Of a DNA stretch of 64,000 nucleotides, positions 1 to 11,376 are shown piece by piece. The stretch is from positions 186,001 through 250,000 of the forward strand of contig NZ_SPJX01000167.1 in NCBI RefSeq assembly GCF_004458765.1. Direction: 5' to 3'. The notes below the pieces were generated by a model. It did no database searches, had not been told where the DNA came from, and worked only from the letters and a program-made list of their open reading frames with translations. Position 1 is the stretch's first letter; each line of letters begins with the position of its first letter. Both the position numbers and the translations under genes were made by a program. Source of the DNA: Microvirga pakistanensis. GTDB taxonomy: Bacteria; Pseudomonadota; Alphaproteobacteria; Rhizobiales; Beijerinckiaceae.

Positions 1-2201
1 AGATCTCCTATGATGAAAGCCAGTTCATCAGCGCCTCCATCGAGGGCGTGCTGCATACGCTGATGGAAGGCATCTTCCTCGTGGTTCTGGTGATCCTCGT
101 GTTCCTGCGCGACTGGCGCTCCACCATCGTGGCCATCGTGGCGATTCCGGTCTCGATCATCGCGGCCTGCATGGTGATGGCGTTCTTCAGCGCCTCCATC
201 AACGTGCTGACCCTGCTCGCCGTGGTGCTCGCCATCGGCATCGTGGTGGACGACGCCATCGTGGAGATCGAGAACGTCCACCGCCGCATCGAGGAAGGGC
301 AGCCTCCGCTGCTCGCCTCCTTCGACGGCGCCCGCGAGATCGGCTTCGCCGTGATCGCCACCACCGCCACGCTGATGGCCGTGTTCGTGCCGCTCGCCTT
401 CATGAGCGGCAATACCGGACAGCTCTTCCGGGAGTTCGGCATCACGCTCGCGGCCGCCATCTTCTTCTCCGGCGTCGTGGCGCGCACGCTCACTCCGATG
501 ATGTGCTCCAAGCTGATGGTGCCGGCCCATGGCCGCATCCAGACGATGACCGAGCCCTTCTTTACCGGCATGAACAATGTCTATCGCAAGATCCTGACGC
601 GAGTTTTGAAGGCGCCTCTCGTCATCCTGGCCATCGGGTTCATGGTGTGTCTCTCGGCCTACAGCCTGTTCCAGATGCTGCCGAAGGCCTTCGCCCCGAC
701 GGAGGATCGCGGCGCGATCATCGTGCGCATCGAGGCGCCCGAGGGCTCGAGCCTCGACTATACCCGCGAGCGCGTGAAGGAGGTCGAGAAGATCCTTCTG
801 CCCTATCAGGAGCAGGGCATCGTCTCGTCCATCACCAGCCAGGTGGCGCCGGGCTTCGCGCGTCCCTCGCCGGTCAATTCCGGCATGATCATCGTGCGCC
901 TCGTGCCCTGGGATCAGCGCACCGTGAAGCAGCAGGACCTCGTGCAGGAGATCAACCGCAAGGTCGCGAATTTCCCCGGCGCCCGCGTGGCGCCGATCAG
1001 CCCCGGTTCGCTCGGCCAGCGCGGCCCGTCCAAACCCATCCAGTTCGTGCTGGGCGGACCCGACTACAACACCCTGCGCGAGTGGCGCGACATCGTCATG
1101 CAGAAGGCGCAGGAAACGGGCATGTTCGTGAACATGGACTCCAACTACCGGGAGTCGCAGCCCGACATTCGCGTCCAGATCGACCGGCAGCGCGCCGCCG
1201 ACCTCGGCGTCTCGGTGGAGGACATCGGCAGCACGCTCGAACTGATGTTCGGCGAGCGCGAGGTCTCCACCTTCGTCAACCGTGGCGAGGAATATTCCGT
1301 CATCATGCGCGGCCGCGCCGAGGACCGCGCGACGCCGAACGATCTGGCCAACACCTTCGTGCGTGCCACGAACGGCGAGCTCGTCCCTCTCTCCTCCTTC
1401 GTGACACTGACGGAAGCCGCAGCTCCGCAGACGCTCAACCGCTTCGACCGGATGCGTTCGATCACGATCGATGCGGGCCTTCAGGGCAATGCCTCCATCG
1501 GCGAAGGCCTTGCGGCTCTCGAGCAGATCGTGCGCGAGAACCTGCCGGCCGACGCACGCATCGGCTATACCGGTCAGTCCCAGGACTTCCGTGAATCGTC
1601 CAACGCGATCTACGTCACCTTCGGCATGGCCCTGCTGGTGGTGTTCCTGGTGCTGGCGGCGCAGTTCGAGAGCTGGATCAACCCGTTCATCATCATGCTC
1701 ACCGTGCCGCTTGCCGTCACGGGCGGCCTGGCGGCGCTTGTGATCACCGGGCAGACGCTCAACATCTACAGCCAGATCGGCATGATCCTTCTCATCGGCC
1801 TGATGACGAAGAACGGCATTCTCATCGTGGAGTTCGCCAACCAGCTTCGCGAGCGGGGCCTATCCGTGTGGGATGCGGTGATCGAAGCCTCCGTGCTGCG
1901 CCTTCGCCCGATCCTCATGACGTCCATCGCCATGATCGGCGGCGCGATCCCGCTCGCCTGGTCCACGGGCGCGGGCGCGGAAGCCCGCAGCGCCATCGGC
2001 ACGGTGATCGTCGGCGGCGTGACGATGTCGACACTGATGACGGTACTCGTGGTGCCCGCGATCTATCTCCTCATCGGCGGCTACACCAAGCCCGCCACTT
2101 ACGTGAGCGAGATGCTCGACAAGCTGCGTGCGCAGACCGGCCAGCGTCCTCACGGCGAAGATGGGCCCATCGCGCAGCCGCCGGCTCATCCGGCGGAGTG
2201 A
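1..2201 (+). CDS. RND efflux transporter permease (AcrB/HAE1 type), 5'-truncated
   Basis: The reading frame is open from base 3, so the gene begins outside the window; 732 residues of about 1030 remain. It is an inner-membrane proton/drug antiporter of the resistance-nodulation-division class, which works with a periplasmic adaptor and an outer-membrane channel. The visible part starts just before TM2 (YDESQFI, then a hydrophobic VVLVILVFL stretch). It carries the TM4 proton-relay acidic pair in GIVVDDAIVEIENV, the central periplasmic loop, and a second membrane block with GLMTKNGILIVEFANQL. The end (MLDKLRAQTGQRP...) is a short cytoplasmic tail. The adaptor gene would be expected upstream of the window. 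Substrate cannot be told from sequence. Confidence 0.93.
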   Translation, partial: ISYDESQFISASIEGVLHTLMEGIFLVVLVILVFLRDWRSTIVAIVAIPVSIIAACMVMAFFSASINVLTLLAVVLAIGIVVDDAIVEIENVHRRIEEGQPPLLASFDGAREIGFAVIATTATLMAVFVPLAFMSGNTGQLFREFGITLAAAIFFSGVVARTLTPMMCSKLMVPAHGRIQTMTEPFFTGMNNVYRKILTRVLKAPLVILAIGFMVCLSAYSLFQMLPKAFAPTEDRGAIIVRIEAPEGSSLDYTRERVKEVEKILLPYQEQGIVSSITSQVAPGFARPSPVNSGMIIVRLVPWDQRTVKQQDLVQEINRKVANFPGARVAPISPGSLGQRGPSKPIQFVLGGPDYNTLREWRDIVMQKAQETGMFVNMDSNYRESQPDIRVQIDRQRAADLGVSVEDIGSTLELMFGEREVSTFVNRGEEYSVIMRGRAEDRATPNDLANTFVRATNGELVPLSSFVTLTEAAAPQTLNRFDRMRSITIDAGLQGNASIGEGLAALEQIVRENLPADARIGYTGQSQDFRESSNAIYVTFGMALLVVFLVLAAQFESWINPFIIMLTVPLAVTGGLAALVITGQTLNIYSQIGMILLIGLMTKNGILIVEFANQLRERGLSVWDAVIEASVLRLRPILMTSIAMIGGAIPLAWSTGAGAEARSAIGTVIVGGVTMSTLMTVLVVPAIYLLIGGYTKPATYVSEMLDKLRAQTGQRPHGEDGPIAQPPAHPAE

Positions 2202-2226
2202 GCGAGGTAAAACCTTCCATGGCAGA

Positions 2227-2253
2227 AGCCCCGGTCGGAAGCCGGGGCTTTTT
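2227..2253 (+). terminator. Rho-independent terminator of the RND gene
   Basis: An 8-bp perfect stem AGCCCCGG/CCGGGGCT with a 7-nt loop is followed by TTTTT, 25 bases after the RND stop codon. Confidence 0.85.
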
Positions 2254-2328
2254 CGTGAAGGAGGTTGCGCGCCGGTTGAGGCGGAGCCTGAAGGACCCCG
2301 CTTCTGCCCGAGGAGAGAGCCTGTTGGC

Positions 2329-3066
2329 TTATGGGAAGGCGTAGCGCACGCCCAGACGCACCTCGTGCGAACCGATGGATTCCACATCGGCGCCCGCGCC
2401 TTCGTCGTAGCCGCCCGTCTTCACGTCTCCGAGGCCGACATAGCGGTACCCGAGATCCAGCGTGAAGCCGTTCGAGAGCTTGTAGCCGACACCTGCCATG
2501 AGAGCCCAGGCCAGATCGTAATCGTCCTCACCGGGCAGATGCTCCACCGTTCCCAGAACGGCGTCCGTGCGGGTGTAGTGATCGAGGGTGTTGCGCGCGA
2601 AGCCGATACCTGCGCCCAGGTAAGGCGTAAGGCCTTTATCGGTGCCGAGATCCGCATAGGCGTTGAGCATCAGGGTCGAGGACTGGAAGCGCCCTCTGTC
2701 GACCACGGATCCGGTCGCGATCCCCGCATCGGACGGCAGACCCTTGAAATGCGTCCTGAGGCGATGATCCAGAGTCACGTCCGCGCGAAGCAGCGGACTG
2801 AAGCGATAGCCGATACCGGCACCGATGACGGCGCTGTCGCGAAAGCCTTCACGGGCCATGCTGCCTTCGAGAGCCGCCAGAGCGAAATCCGCCTCGGGGC
2901 GCTTGTAATGGGTGTGGCCGACATCGCCGCGCAGGTACCAGTTTTCGGTGGTATCGAGGACAGGAGCGCGCGGGAGGAGGATACGGCGCGGAAGATCGGC
3001 AGCCGTTGCAGCCGAAGCGGTCAGGCCGGCGAGGCCCGCAAGGATCGCGATCTTGACGGAATTCAT
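2329..3066 (-). CDS. Outer-membrane beta-barrel protein (Omp25/31-like)
   Basis: A 245-residue protein with a signal peptide (MNSVKIAILAGLAGL...ASAATAA) and then alternating polar/aromatic strands ending in VRYAFP, as in small 8-stranded barrels of Hyphomicrobiales. An in-frame GTG lies 15 bases upstream, but only the ATG at 3066 has a Shine-Dalgarno-like GAAGAAGAG at the right distance. The gene is monocistronic and convergent with the RND gene. An AT-rich leader with an inverted repeat (3117-3133) precedes it. A structural or surface role is likely; no enzymatic signature is seen. The barrel assignment rests on pattern and family resemblance rather than a unique motif. Confidence 0.75.
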   Translation of the reverse strand: MNSVKIAILAGLAGLTASAATAADLPRRILLPRAPVLDTTENWYLRGDVGHTHYKRPEADFALAALEGSMAREGFRDSAVIGAGIGYRFSPLLRADVTLDHRLRTHFKGLPSDAGIATGSVVDRGRFQSSTLMLNAYADLGTDKGLTPYLGAGIGFARNTLDHYTRTDAVLGTVEHLPGEDDYDLAWALMAGVGYKLSNGFTLDLGYRYVGLGDVKTGGYDEGAGADVESIGSHEVRLGVRYAFP

Positions 3067-3116
3067 CGTACTCTTCTTCACTCAACAAGCCATTTGCCGC
3101 GAGATCTTCGACGGCT

Positions 3117-3133
3117 ATGATACTGAATATCAT
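3117..3133. promoter_or_regulatory. Inverted repeat ATGATA-N5-TATCAT upstream of the barrel gene
   Basis: Perfect 6-bp arms separated by 5 bases, lying about 50 bases upstream of the barrel-protein start in an AT-rich patch that contrasts with the GC-rich surroundings. The shape is that of a dimeric repressor operator; it loosely resembles Fur-family boxes. The regulator is not identifiable from the sequence. Confidence 0.4.
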
Positions 3134-3229
3134 TGCTTAATGAAGAGAGTGTTAAGCTTAATTCTTCACCTTCGTGGCACCCCGGATGCCATGGGCATCA
3201 GGATCTGAGGCAGGAGGACGGCTCTCAGC

Positions 3230-3261
3230 AAAAAGGCATGGATGCGTGCATCCATGCCTTT
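3230..3261 (-). terminator. Terminator downstream of glmM
   Basis: A 14-bp perfect stem (3232-3245 with 3248-3261, 2-nt loop) followed on the minus strand by TTTTT, 25 bases past the glmM stop. The plus-strand T run is shorter, so it fits best as the end of the glmM transcript. Confidence 0.85.
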
Positions 3262-3286
3262 CAACGTTTGAGAATGGGTTGTGCCC

Positions 3287-4642
3287 TTAGGCGGCCACCC
3301 GTGAGGCGGCGTGGGTGACGGCATCCACCACGTCGTCGACCACACGGGCCACGAGCACCTCGTTGTCGCCCTCGCCCATCACACGGATCACCGGCTCGGT
3401 GCCGGAAGGCCGGATGACGAGGCGCCCGGAGGCTCCCAGGCGCTCGCGGCCGGCCTCGATGGCCTTGATCACGGAGGCGTCCTGCAGCGGCTTGCCCGCC
3501 TTGTAGCGCACATTCTTCAGAACCTGCGGCACGGGCTCGAAGCAGTGGCAGACCTCCGATACGGGCTTGCCCATGCTCTTGACCACGGCGAGCAGCTGCA
3601 GGGCCGCGACGAGGCCGTCGCCGGTCGTGGTGTAATCCGACATGATGATGTGGCCGGACTGCTCGCCGCCGAGATTGAAGCCATGCGCGCGCATGTGCTC
3701 GAGCACGTAACGGTCACCCACGGCGGTGCGTACCAGGCTGAGATCAAGGCCGTTCAGGTACCGCTCGAGGCCCAGGTTCGACATGATCGTCGCGACGATG
3801 CCGGGCTGGGCGAGGCGGCCATCCTCCTTCCAGGAGCGGGCGACGACGGCCATGAGCTGATCGCCGTCGACCTTCTGGCCCTTCTCGTCGACGATCAGAA
3901 CGCGGTCCGCATCCCCGTCGAGCGCGATGCCCACATCCGCCCGCAGCTCGCGCACCTTGTGGACCAGGGCCTCCGGTGCGGTGGAGCCGACCTCGTGATT
4001 GATGTTGAAGCCGTTCGGCTCGACGCCGATGCTGACCACTTCGGCGCCGAGCTCCCACAGGGTTTCGGGCGCAACCTTGTAGGCGGCGCCATTGGCGCAA
4101 TCGACCACCACGCGCATGCCTTCGAGATCGACCTGGCGCGGCAGGGTGCGCTTGGCGAATTCGATGTAGCGGGCATGGACGCTCTCGGGCCGCTTGGCGC
4201 GCCCGAGGGCGGCCGAGCCCGCAAGCTTGGCGGTCAGGTCCGAGTCGATGAGGGCCTCGATCTGCTTCTCGAGATCGTCGTTGAGCTTGAAGCCGTCCGG
4301 GCCGAAGAGCTTGATACCGTTGTCTTCGTAGGGGTTGTGCGAGGCGGAAATCATCACCCCGAGATCGCAGCGCATGGAACGCGTGAGCATGGCCACCGCC
4401 GGCGTCGGCATGGGCCCGAGGACCAGCACGTCCATGCCGACCGAGGTGAAGCCCGCCACCAGCGCGCTCTCGATCATGTAGCCGGACAGGCGCGTATCCT
4501 TGCCGATGACGACCCGGTGACGGTAATCGCCGCTCCGGAGGAACATGAGGCCGGCCGCCTGGCCGACCCGGAGGGCCAGATCGGGCGTGATGATCCCGTT
4601 GGCCCGCCCCCGGATCCCATCGGTTCCAAAGTATTTCCGCAT
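3287..4642 (-). CDS. glmM: Phosphoglucosamine mutase
   Basis: Interconverts glucosamine-6-phosphate and glucosamine-1-phosphate in the cytoplasm, supplying UDP-GlcNAc for peptidoglycan and lipid A. The 451 residues match the family length. Visible motifs are the N-terminal [13 protein letters not shown], the catalytic phosphoserine loop ISASHNP (Ser about 101), the metal loop DGDADR and the C-terminal phosphate-binding [12 protein letters not shown]. The frame is open upstream, but the ATG at 4642 starts the conserved MRKYFGTDG and has GGGGAG 9 bases ahead. It follows ftsH in the same direction, but the strong ftsH terminator lies between them, so it is probably transcribed on its own. Confidence 0.98.
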   Translation of the reverse strand: MRKYFGTDGIRGRANGIITPDLALRVGQAAGLMFLRSGDYRHRVVIGKDTRLSGYMIESALVAGFTSVGMDVLVLGPMPTPAVAMLTRSMRCDLGVMISASHNPYEDNGIKLFGPDGFKLNDDLEKQIEALIDSDLTAKLAGSAALGRAKRPESVHARYIEFAKRTLPRQVDLEGMRVVVDCANGAAYKVAPETLWELGAEVVSIGVEPNGFNINHEVGSTAPEALVHKVRELRADVGIALDGDADRVLIVDEKGQKVDGDQLMAVVARSWKEDGRLAQPGIVATIMSNLGLERYLNGLDLSLVRTAVGDRYVLEHMRAHGFNLGGEQSGHIIMSDYTTTGDGLVAALQLLAVVKSMGKPVSEVCHCFEPVPQVLKNVRYKAGKPLQDASVIKAIEAGRERLGASGRLVIRPSGTEPVIRVMGEGDNEVLVARVVDDVVDAVTHAASRVAA

Positions 4643-4814
4643 GGGTTTAGTCTCCCCGCTTCGTTGCGCGACGGCGCGCTTTGCTTTTTTCAAAGCATTC
4701 CCCTCCAATCCGGGTCAAGACATCGCCCTGCCAAGCCCCATCACAAGTGATGAGCAATTGTTACAGAATGCGAGAATCCTCTTGCCGAAATGAAAGTAGA
4801 GCCGGCAGGTAAAC

Positions 4815-4847
4815 AAAAAAGAACGCTCGCCGGAAGGCGAGCGTTCT
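4815..4847 (-). terminator. Terminator downstream of ftsH
   Basis: A 12-bp perfect stem AGAACGCTCGCC/GGCGAGCGTTCT with a 4-nt loop, followed on the minus strand by TTTTTT, about 40 bases after the ftsH stop codon. Confidence 0.92.
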
Positions 4848-4886
4848 GGGTAATACGCAAGAGCGTGGCTGTCAGGAGCCCCGCTG

Positions 4887-6809
<1,923 letters not shown>

Positions 6810-6962
6810 TGGATCAGGTTCTGCCCCAGAGGGAGATGAAGCACGAGAAAGATACGGAATCCCCCCATGCGGCTAAACTCAATGTAGGCACACCCTTCTC
6901 CATTGCCAAGGGAATGAGGCGTGCATACGGCATCATCCGAGGGACTTGGCTAAGAGAATTGG

Positions 6963-7976
6963 CTAACGGCCTCGTGAGCGGGGCGGTTCCGGCCTGAGAT
7001 TCAGGCGCCCGCTCCGATCGAGATGAAGGAGAGCGCCCGCGATCGTCAGACGCAGGCCCTCCCGTACGGGAACCGCCGCCCGTAGGCGCTCCAGGCATCC
7101 TTCCAGCCGCTGCAGGCGGGTGCTCTCGAGCCCGATCCGGCCCAAGGCCTGGTCCAGAATCCGCAGCCCGATCTCGAAGGGCTCCTCGACAAGGCAAGCG
7201 GCCCGGAGACAGAGCTCCCCCTCCCCTGACTCCAGGATCGCGGCCTCCAGAGCCTGCCGGGCCTTCACGTCGAGGGCGTCGTCCGCCTGAGCCAGCCGCT
7301 CGGCCAATCGGGCCAGGCGGTCGGCGGTCAACCCCTCCTCGGCCAGAAGAGGCATCAGCCTGCGCCAGCGCACCCGGGTGAAGCGCTCGTCCTCGTTGGA
7401 GGGATCGCTCACGAAAGCCCAGCCGTTGCGCCGGCACAGGCCCACGAGGGCCGTCTTGGGCCAGTCGAGCAGGGGCCTGGCATGGATGATGCCCTCCCGT
7501 TCGTGCTCCCGGCGCATGCCTTTCAGGCCCTTGAGCCCTGACCCCTTTGCCAGGCGCATGAGGATGGTTTCGGCCTGATCATCCTGGGTGTGGGCGGTGA
7601 CCAGATGCGAGGCTCCAGCCTCGCGGGCCTGCCGGATGAGCAGGCGGTAGCGCGCCTCCCGCGCGGCTTCCTGCAGTCCAGCGGCGGGCTTGTCGCCGGT
7701 CCAGACGAGGGTGCGGTGGGGCAAGCCCAGGGCCGCGGCCTCCCGGGCCACGAAAGCGGCCTCCTCCGCCGCTTCGCGTCTCAGGCCATGATCAACGGTG
7801 ACGACAAGAACGGAAGGGCGGCGCTCGGAAGCCCAGCGGGCGAGCAGGTGCATCATGGCCATGGAATCGGGCCCGCCCGAAACGGCGGCCACCACGCCCG
7901 TGGCATGATTCAAACTCGAAAAAAGCAGCTCCGGATCACAGGTCGGGAGCGGATCGGGAGGCGTAGGAGCGGCCAC
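6963..7976 (-). CDS. tilS: tRNA(Ile)-lysidine synthetase
   Basis: Converts C34 of tRNA-Ile(CAU) to lysidine using ATP and lysine, switching decoding from AUG to AUA; essential in most bacteria. The 337-residue protein has the PP-loop ATP motif SGGPDS at residues 33-38 and the downstream HTQDDQAETILMR segment typical of TilS. The start is GTG (7976), 27 bases after cpoB ends, with no obvious SD, which suggests translation coupled to cpoB. The order pal-cpoB-tilS-ftsH is conserved in alphaproteobacteria. Confidence 0.95.
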   Translation of the reverse strand: MAAPTPPDPLPTCDPELLFSSLNHATGVVAAVSGGPDSMAMMHLLARWASERRPSVLVVTVDHGLRREAAEEAAFVAREAAALGLPHRTLVWTGDKPAAGLQEAAREARYRLLIRQAREAGASHLVTAHTQDDQAETILMRLAKGSGLKGLKGMRREHEREGIIHARPLLDWPKTALVGLCRRNGWAFVSDPSNEDERFTRVRWRRLMPLLAEEGLTADRLARLAERLAQADDALDVKARQALEAAILESGEGELCLRAACLVEEPFEIGLRILDQALGRIGLESTRLQRLEGCLERLRAAVPVREGLRLTIAGALLHLDRSGRLNLRPEPPRSRGR

Positions 7977-8003
7977 GGTTCGGGTGCTCGACTTGAACGC
8001 CTG

Positions 8004-8963
8004 TCAGGTGCACTTGTTGCGCTTCTGCTCGCGCTCGGACCCCTGGCGCACATTGGCGGAAGCCTGCGGGTACTTGCGGTCGAGCTCGGCGAAGACGGCG
8101 CAGGCCCGGTCACGGGCGCCCAGTCCGTTGAGAGCCATGCCGAGGCGCAGCATCGCATCGGGGGCCTTGGCGGCGTTCGGATGGTCTGCGGAGACGCTCA
8201 GGAACTGCTCGGCAGCCTCCCGGTAGCGGCTACGCTGCAGATAGGTTTCACCGAGCCAGAACGTGGCTTCGGGCACCAGCCGGTCGCGGGGATTGGACTG
8301 CAGGAAACGGCGAAAGCCCATTTCGGCCTGATCATAGTTCTTCTGCGCGAAGGCGCCGTAGGCCATTTCGAAATCGGCCCGGGGATCGCCCACGCTGGTG
8401 GCCGCCACGCTCGGACTGGACCGACCCGGCAGCGCCCCCTGAGGCAGCGGCATCCCGTCGCCCAGGGCTTCGTCACCTAGGGCACCGCCGGGAACAGCCT
8501 GCTCCTCTTCCTCGATCAGCTCGCCGATGCCGGCGAATTGCTCGCCCTGCCCGTCCGCTTCCGCCAAGGGCGCGGAGGGAGGGGTGGTGCCCAGCGGGCG
8601 CGGGGCGCCCGGGGCAGAGGGATCCTGCGACGGATCGAACACGTCGCTGCGACGCTGGGGCGTCGTCTGGGGCTGGGCCTGCGGCTGCACGGGACGGGGC
8701 GCCGGCGTGGTGGACGGCGAAGGCTTGGCGCCGCCGCGACCGCCAACCTCCTGGAAGCGGAACTCCACGTCCTCCTGGAACTTGCGGAGCTGATCCTTGA
8801 GCTGGCGGTTCTCGTACTGAAGCTGCTCGAGCTGGCCGGAGATCTGGCGCATCTGGTTCTCGAGGCGGTTGAGACGCACGATGGCGTCGGCCGCGTCCTG
8901 GGCGGCGGCAGGCGCCGCCGCGGCAAGCGCCAGGGCGAAAAAGACAAGAAGGCGTCGTAACAT
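8004..8963 (-). CDS. cpoB: Tol-Pal system periplasmic protein CpoB (YbgF)
   Basis: Periplasmic partner of TolA that coordinates peptidoglycan synthesis with outer-membrane constriction. The 319 residues show a signal peptide (MLRRLLVFFALALAAAAPAAAQ), an N-terminal trimerising coiled coil (about 25-75), a Pro/Gln-rich linker, and C-terminal TPR units from about residue 205 (AYGAFAQKNYDQAEMGFRRF and following). The frame is open far upstream into pal, but only the ATG at 8963 yields a signal peptide. Confidence 0.93.
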   Translation of the reverse strand: MLRRLLVFFALALAAAAPAAAQDAADAIVRLNRLENQMRQISGQLEQLQYENRQLKDQLRKFQEDVEFRFQEVGGRGGAKPSPSTTPAPRPVQPQAQPQTTPQRRSDVFDPSQDPSAPGAPRPLGTTPPSAPLAEADGQGEQFAGIGELIEEEEQAVPGGALGDEALGDGMPLPQGALPGRSSPSVAATSVGDPRADFEMAYGAFAQKNYDQAEMGFRRFLQSNPRDRLVPEATFWLGETYLQRSRYREAAEQFLSVSADHPNAAKAPDAMLRLGMALNGLGARDRACAVFAELDRKYPQASANVRQGSEREQKRNKCT

Positions 8964-9072
8964 GCTGGATACCGTATGGGGTCGGATGCGAGGCGTTCCG
9001 ATAACACAAAAGCGCCGCCACGGCGATAATGTGGCGACGCTCTGCGGTTTCACGACCTTTCGACCCGAAGGT

Positions 9073-9570
9073 TTACGAGCTGGCGCCACCGAGCACGGTG
9101 ACCGCGCGGCGGTTCTGCGACCAGCAGGAGATGTCGTTGCAGACGGCCACCGGGCGCTCCTTCCCATAGGACACGGTGCGGAAGCGGTTGCCCGGAATTC
9201 CGCGCGAGATCAGGTAGTCCCGCACGGTCTGGGCGCGGCGGGCCGAGAGCGAGAAGTTGTACTCGCGGGTGCCGCGCTCGTCCGCATGGCCTTCGAGGAT
9301 GAAGGTGTAGTTCGGATAGCGCTGCAGCCACTGGGCCTGCTTGTCCAGGGTGGCGACGGCGGTGGGGGTGAGGTCGGTCGAATCGGTCTCGAAGAACACG
9401 CGGTCGCCCACGTTCACGACGAAGTCCTGGGCGCTGCCGGGGGTTGCGGCGCCACCGGACCCGAAGCCGCCGGACCCATCGGCCATGCCATCTTTATTGG
9501 AGGAACACGCTGCCGCCCCGAGGGCGAGGACAAGGGCAGCGGCGAATTTGACGGCGCGTAGCGACATCAT
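9073..9570 (-). CDS. pal: Peptidoglycan-associated lipoprotein Pal
   Basis: Outer-membrane lipoprotein that binds peptidoglycan and TolB/TolA. The 165 residues carry a lipoprotein signal with lipobox LGAAAC (Cys about 22), then an OmpA-like domain with the diaminopimelate-binding signature around EGHADERGTREYN and the conserved arginine in NRRAV. The start is the ATG at 9570, preceded by AAGGAG at an 8-base spacing; an upstream TTG lacks this. Unusually it is separated from tolB by two opposite-strand genes, so it must use a promoter in the 224-base gap it shares with the divergent gene at 9794. Confidence 0.96.
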   Translation of the reverse strand: MMSLRAVKFAAALVLALGAAACSSNKDGMADGSGGFGSGGAATPGSAQDFVVNVGDRVFFETDSTDLTPTAVATLDKQAQWLQRYPNYTFILEGHADERGTREYNFSLSARRAQTVRDYLISRGIPGNRFRTVSYGKERPVAVCNDISCWSQNRRAVTVLGGASS

Positions 9571-9793
9571 TGGCAATACTCCTTACACACACGTTTGCCG
9601 AACGTTGTGTCTTTCATATCGGGCGGATGGTTAAGGGAGAGTTCCGTCAACCTCAGGGGAGGCAGCCGGGATTAAGGTGAATTATGGCCAAGTTGTGGAA
9701 CATGCGCTTAAGGTTAACAGGATGTGAAGCCAGGTTCGGGCTCCGTTGCGCCTGCTTCGTGAGCCGAATGCGTGCTTCACGCGTTGAAAGGTC

Positions 9794-11305
9794 ATGAATC
9801 TCATGACGAACCACCCTGGACCGTCGGTTCAGCCCTACCGTGCTGCCCTGGACGAACTCCGCATGGAGCGCGCCTTCTCGCGCATCGCCGACAGCGACCT
9901 GCGCCACGGAAACGCGGTCCGGCTGCTCAAGGATTCCCGGGACAATTATCCGGCTTGGCTCGAGGCGATCCGCTCGGCGGAGCGTGTGATCCATTTCGAG
10001 AACTTCATCATCGCCAATGACGAGACCGGCCGCCGCTTCGCGGAGGCGCTCATGGAGCGGGCCCGCGCGGGCGTGAAGGTTCGGGTGCTCTACGACTGGC
10101 TCGGCTCCTCCTTTCGGGCCCTCCCGGCCTTCTGGCGGCGCTTGCGCGAAGCGGGCGTGGAGGCGCGGGTGTTCAACCCGCCCCGCCTGACGGATCCCTT
10201 CTGGATCCGGCGCAACCACCGCAAGCTGATCACCGTGGACGGCCGCATCGGCTTCGTGTCGGGCTTGTGCATCTCCGAGAGCTGGGAGGGCGGCAAGGAG
10301 GCCGAACCCTGGCGCGACACAGGGATTTCAGTGGAAGGCCCCATGGTGGCCGACCTCGACGCGGCTTTCGCGGAGAGCTGGGTGCTCGCGGGCATGCGGG
10401 CGATCCCGAAATCGGAACTGCCCTCCGCCGATGCGATCCCGCATGCGGGCAGCATGGCGGCGCGGCTGATCAGCGGCGAGCCCGGCATGTTCCGCACCTA
10501 TCGGGTCGACCAGTTCATCGCCGCCACCGCCCAGCGCAATCTCTGGCTGACCGACGCCTATTTCGTCGCCACCACGTCCTATGTGCAGGCCCTCGGGGAA
10601 GCGGCGCGCGACGGGGTCGACGTGCGCCTGCTCGTGCCGGGCTCGAGCGACGTGCCGGCGCTGCAGCCCATTGTTCGCGCGGGCTATCGCTCGCTCATCG
10701 AGGCCGGCATCCGGGTCTTCGAGTGGAACGGCTCGATGCTGCACGCGAAGACCGCCGTGGTGGACGGGCGCTGGGCGCGGGTGGGCTCCACCAATCTCAA
10801 CTTCGCCAGCTGGGCCACCAATTGGGAGCTCGACGTCATCGTCGAGGACAAGACCTTCGCCGAGGCCATGGAGGCGATGTATCTGGAGGATCTCGCCAAT
10901 GCCACCGAGATCGTGCCCGGCTGGCAATCGCGCCGGAGACGGGCCCGGAACATGCGTTCGCGCCGCGCTCACCGGTTCAAGAGAGGCGGCGTGCGCAGGC
11001 TTGCCGCCGGCGCCCTCGCGCTCTCGAGCAGCATCGGCAAGGCCATGGGCTCGCGCTCGCTCACCGCGACCGAGACCAGCAGCATCGCCATCATCGGCTT
11101 CGCCCTTCTCGCCCTGGCGGCCCTGATCACCGCATTCCCGGTGGTGATCATCTCGCCCCTCGTGATCGCCCTCGTCTGGTTCGGCTTGGCCCTCCTCATC
11201 CGCGCTCTTCGCCTCAAGCGGCGCGTGCGGCTGAGGCGGCGCAAGATGGCGATCCGGCGCCGCTTGAGCAGAATCAAGGAGAAAACAGCGTCCGCTGGGA
11301 AATAA
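9794..11305 (+). CDS. Phospholipase D-like / cardiolipin synthase-like protein
   Basis: A 503-residue phospholipase-D superfamily protein with two HKD motifs: NHRKLITVDG (His142, Lys144, Asp149) and HAKTAVVDG near residue 317, followed by GSTN. Two hydrophobic segments lie near the C-terminus (about 430-480) after a basic RRRRARN stretch, so the membrane anchor is C-terminal instead of N-terminal as in canonical Cls. It probably performs phosphatidyl transfer (cardiolipin or related lipids). The start has GAAAGG upstream. It lies inside the otherwise minus-strand tol-pal region. Substrate is uncertain. Confidence 0.85.
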   Translation: MNLMTNHPGPSVQPYRAALDELRMERAFSRIADSDLRHGNAVRLLKDSRDNYPAWLEAIRSAERVIHFENFIIANDETGRRFAEALMERARAGVKVRVLYDWLGSSFRALPAFWRRLREAGVEARVFNPPRLTDPFWIRRNHRKLITVDGRIGFVSGLCISESWEGGKEAEPWRDTGISVEGPMVADLDAAFAESWVLAGMRAIPKSELPSADAIPHAGSMAARLISGEPGMFRTYRVDQFIAATAQRNLWLTDAYFVATTSYVQALGEAARDGVDVRLLVPGSSDVPALQPIVRAGYRSLIEAGIRVFEWNGSMLHAKTAVVDGRWARVGSTNLNFASWATNWELDVIVEDKTFAEAMEAMYLEDLANATEIVPGWQSRRRRARNMRSRRAHRFKRGGVRRLAAGALALSSSIGKAMGSRSLTATETSSIAIIGFALLALAALITAFPVVIISPLVIALVWFGLALLIRALRLKRRVRLRRRKMAIRRRLSRIKEKTASAGK

Positions 11306-11376
11306 GGGAAACCTACCGCCAAGCCTGGCATTGACAGGGTGTCACCTTGTGAAGAGGTCTATCGAAGGAGACGACC

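Noticed and set aside
1..3081. Horizontally acquired resistance island at the left edge
   Set aside because: No integrase, transposase, tRNA or composition shift is seen near the RND gene; it looks chromosomal.
9701..9725. CtrA site in the pal/PLD divergent gap (CTTAAGGTTAAC)
   Set aside because: The two TTAA halves are separated by 2 bases, not 7, so it does not fit the consensus.
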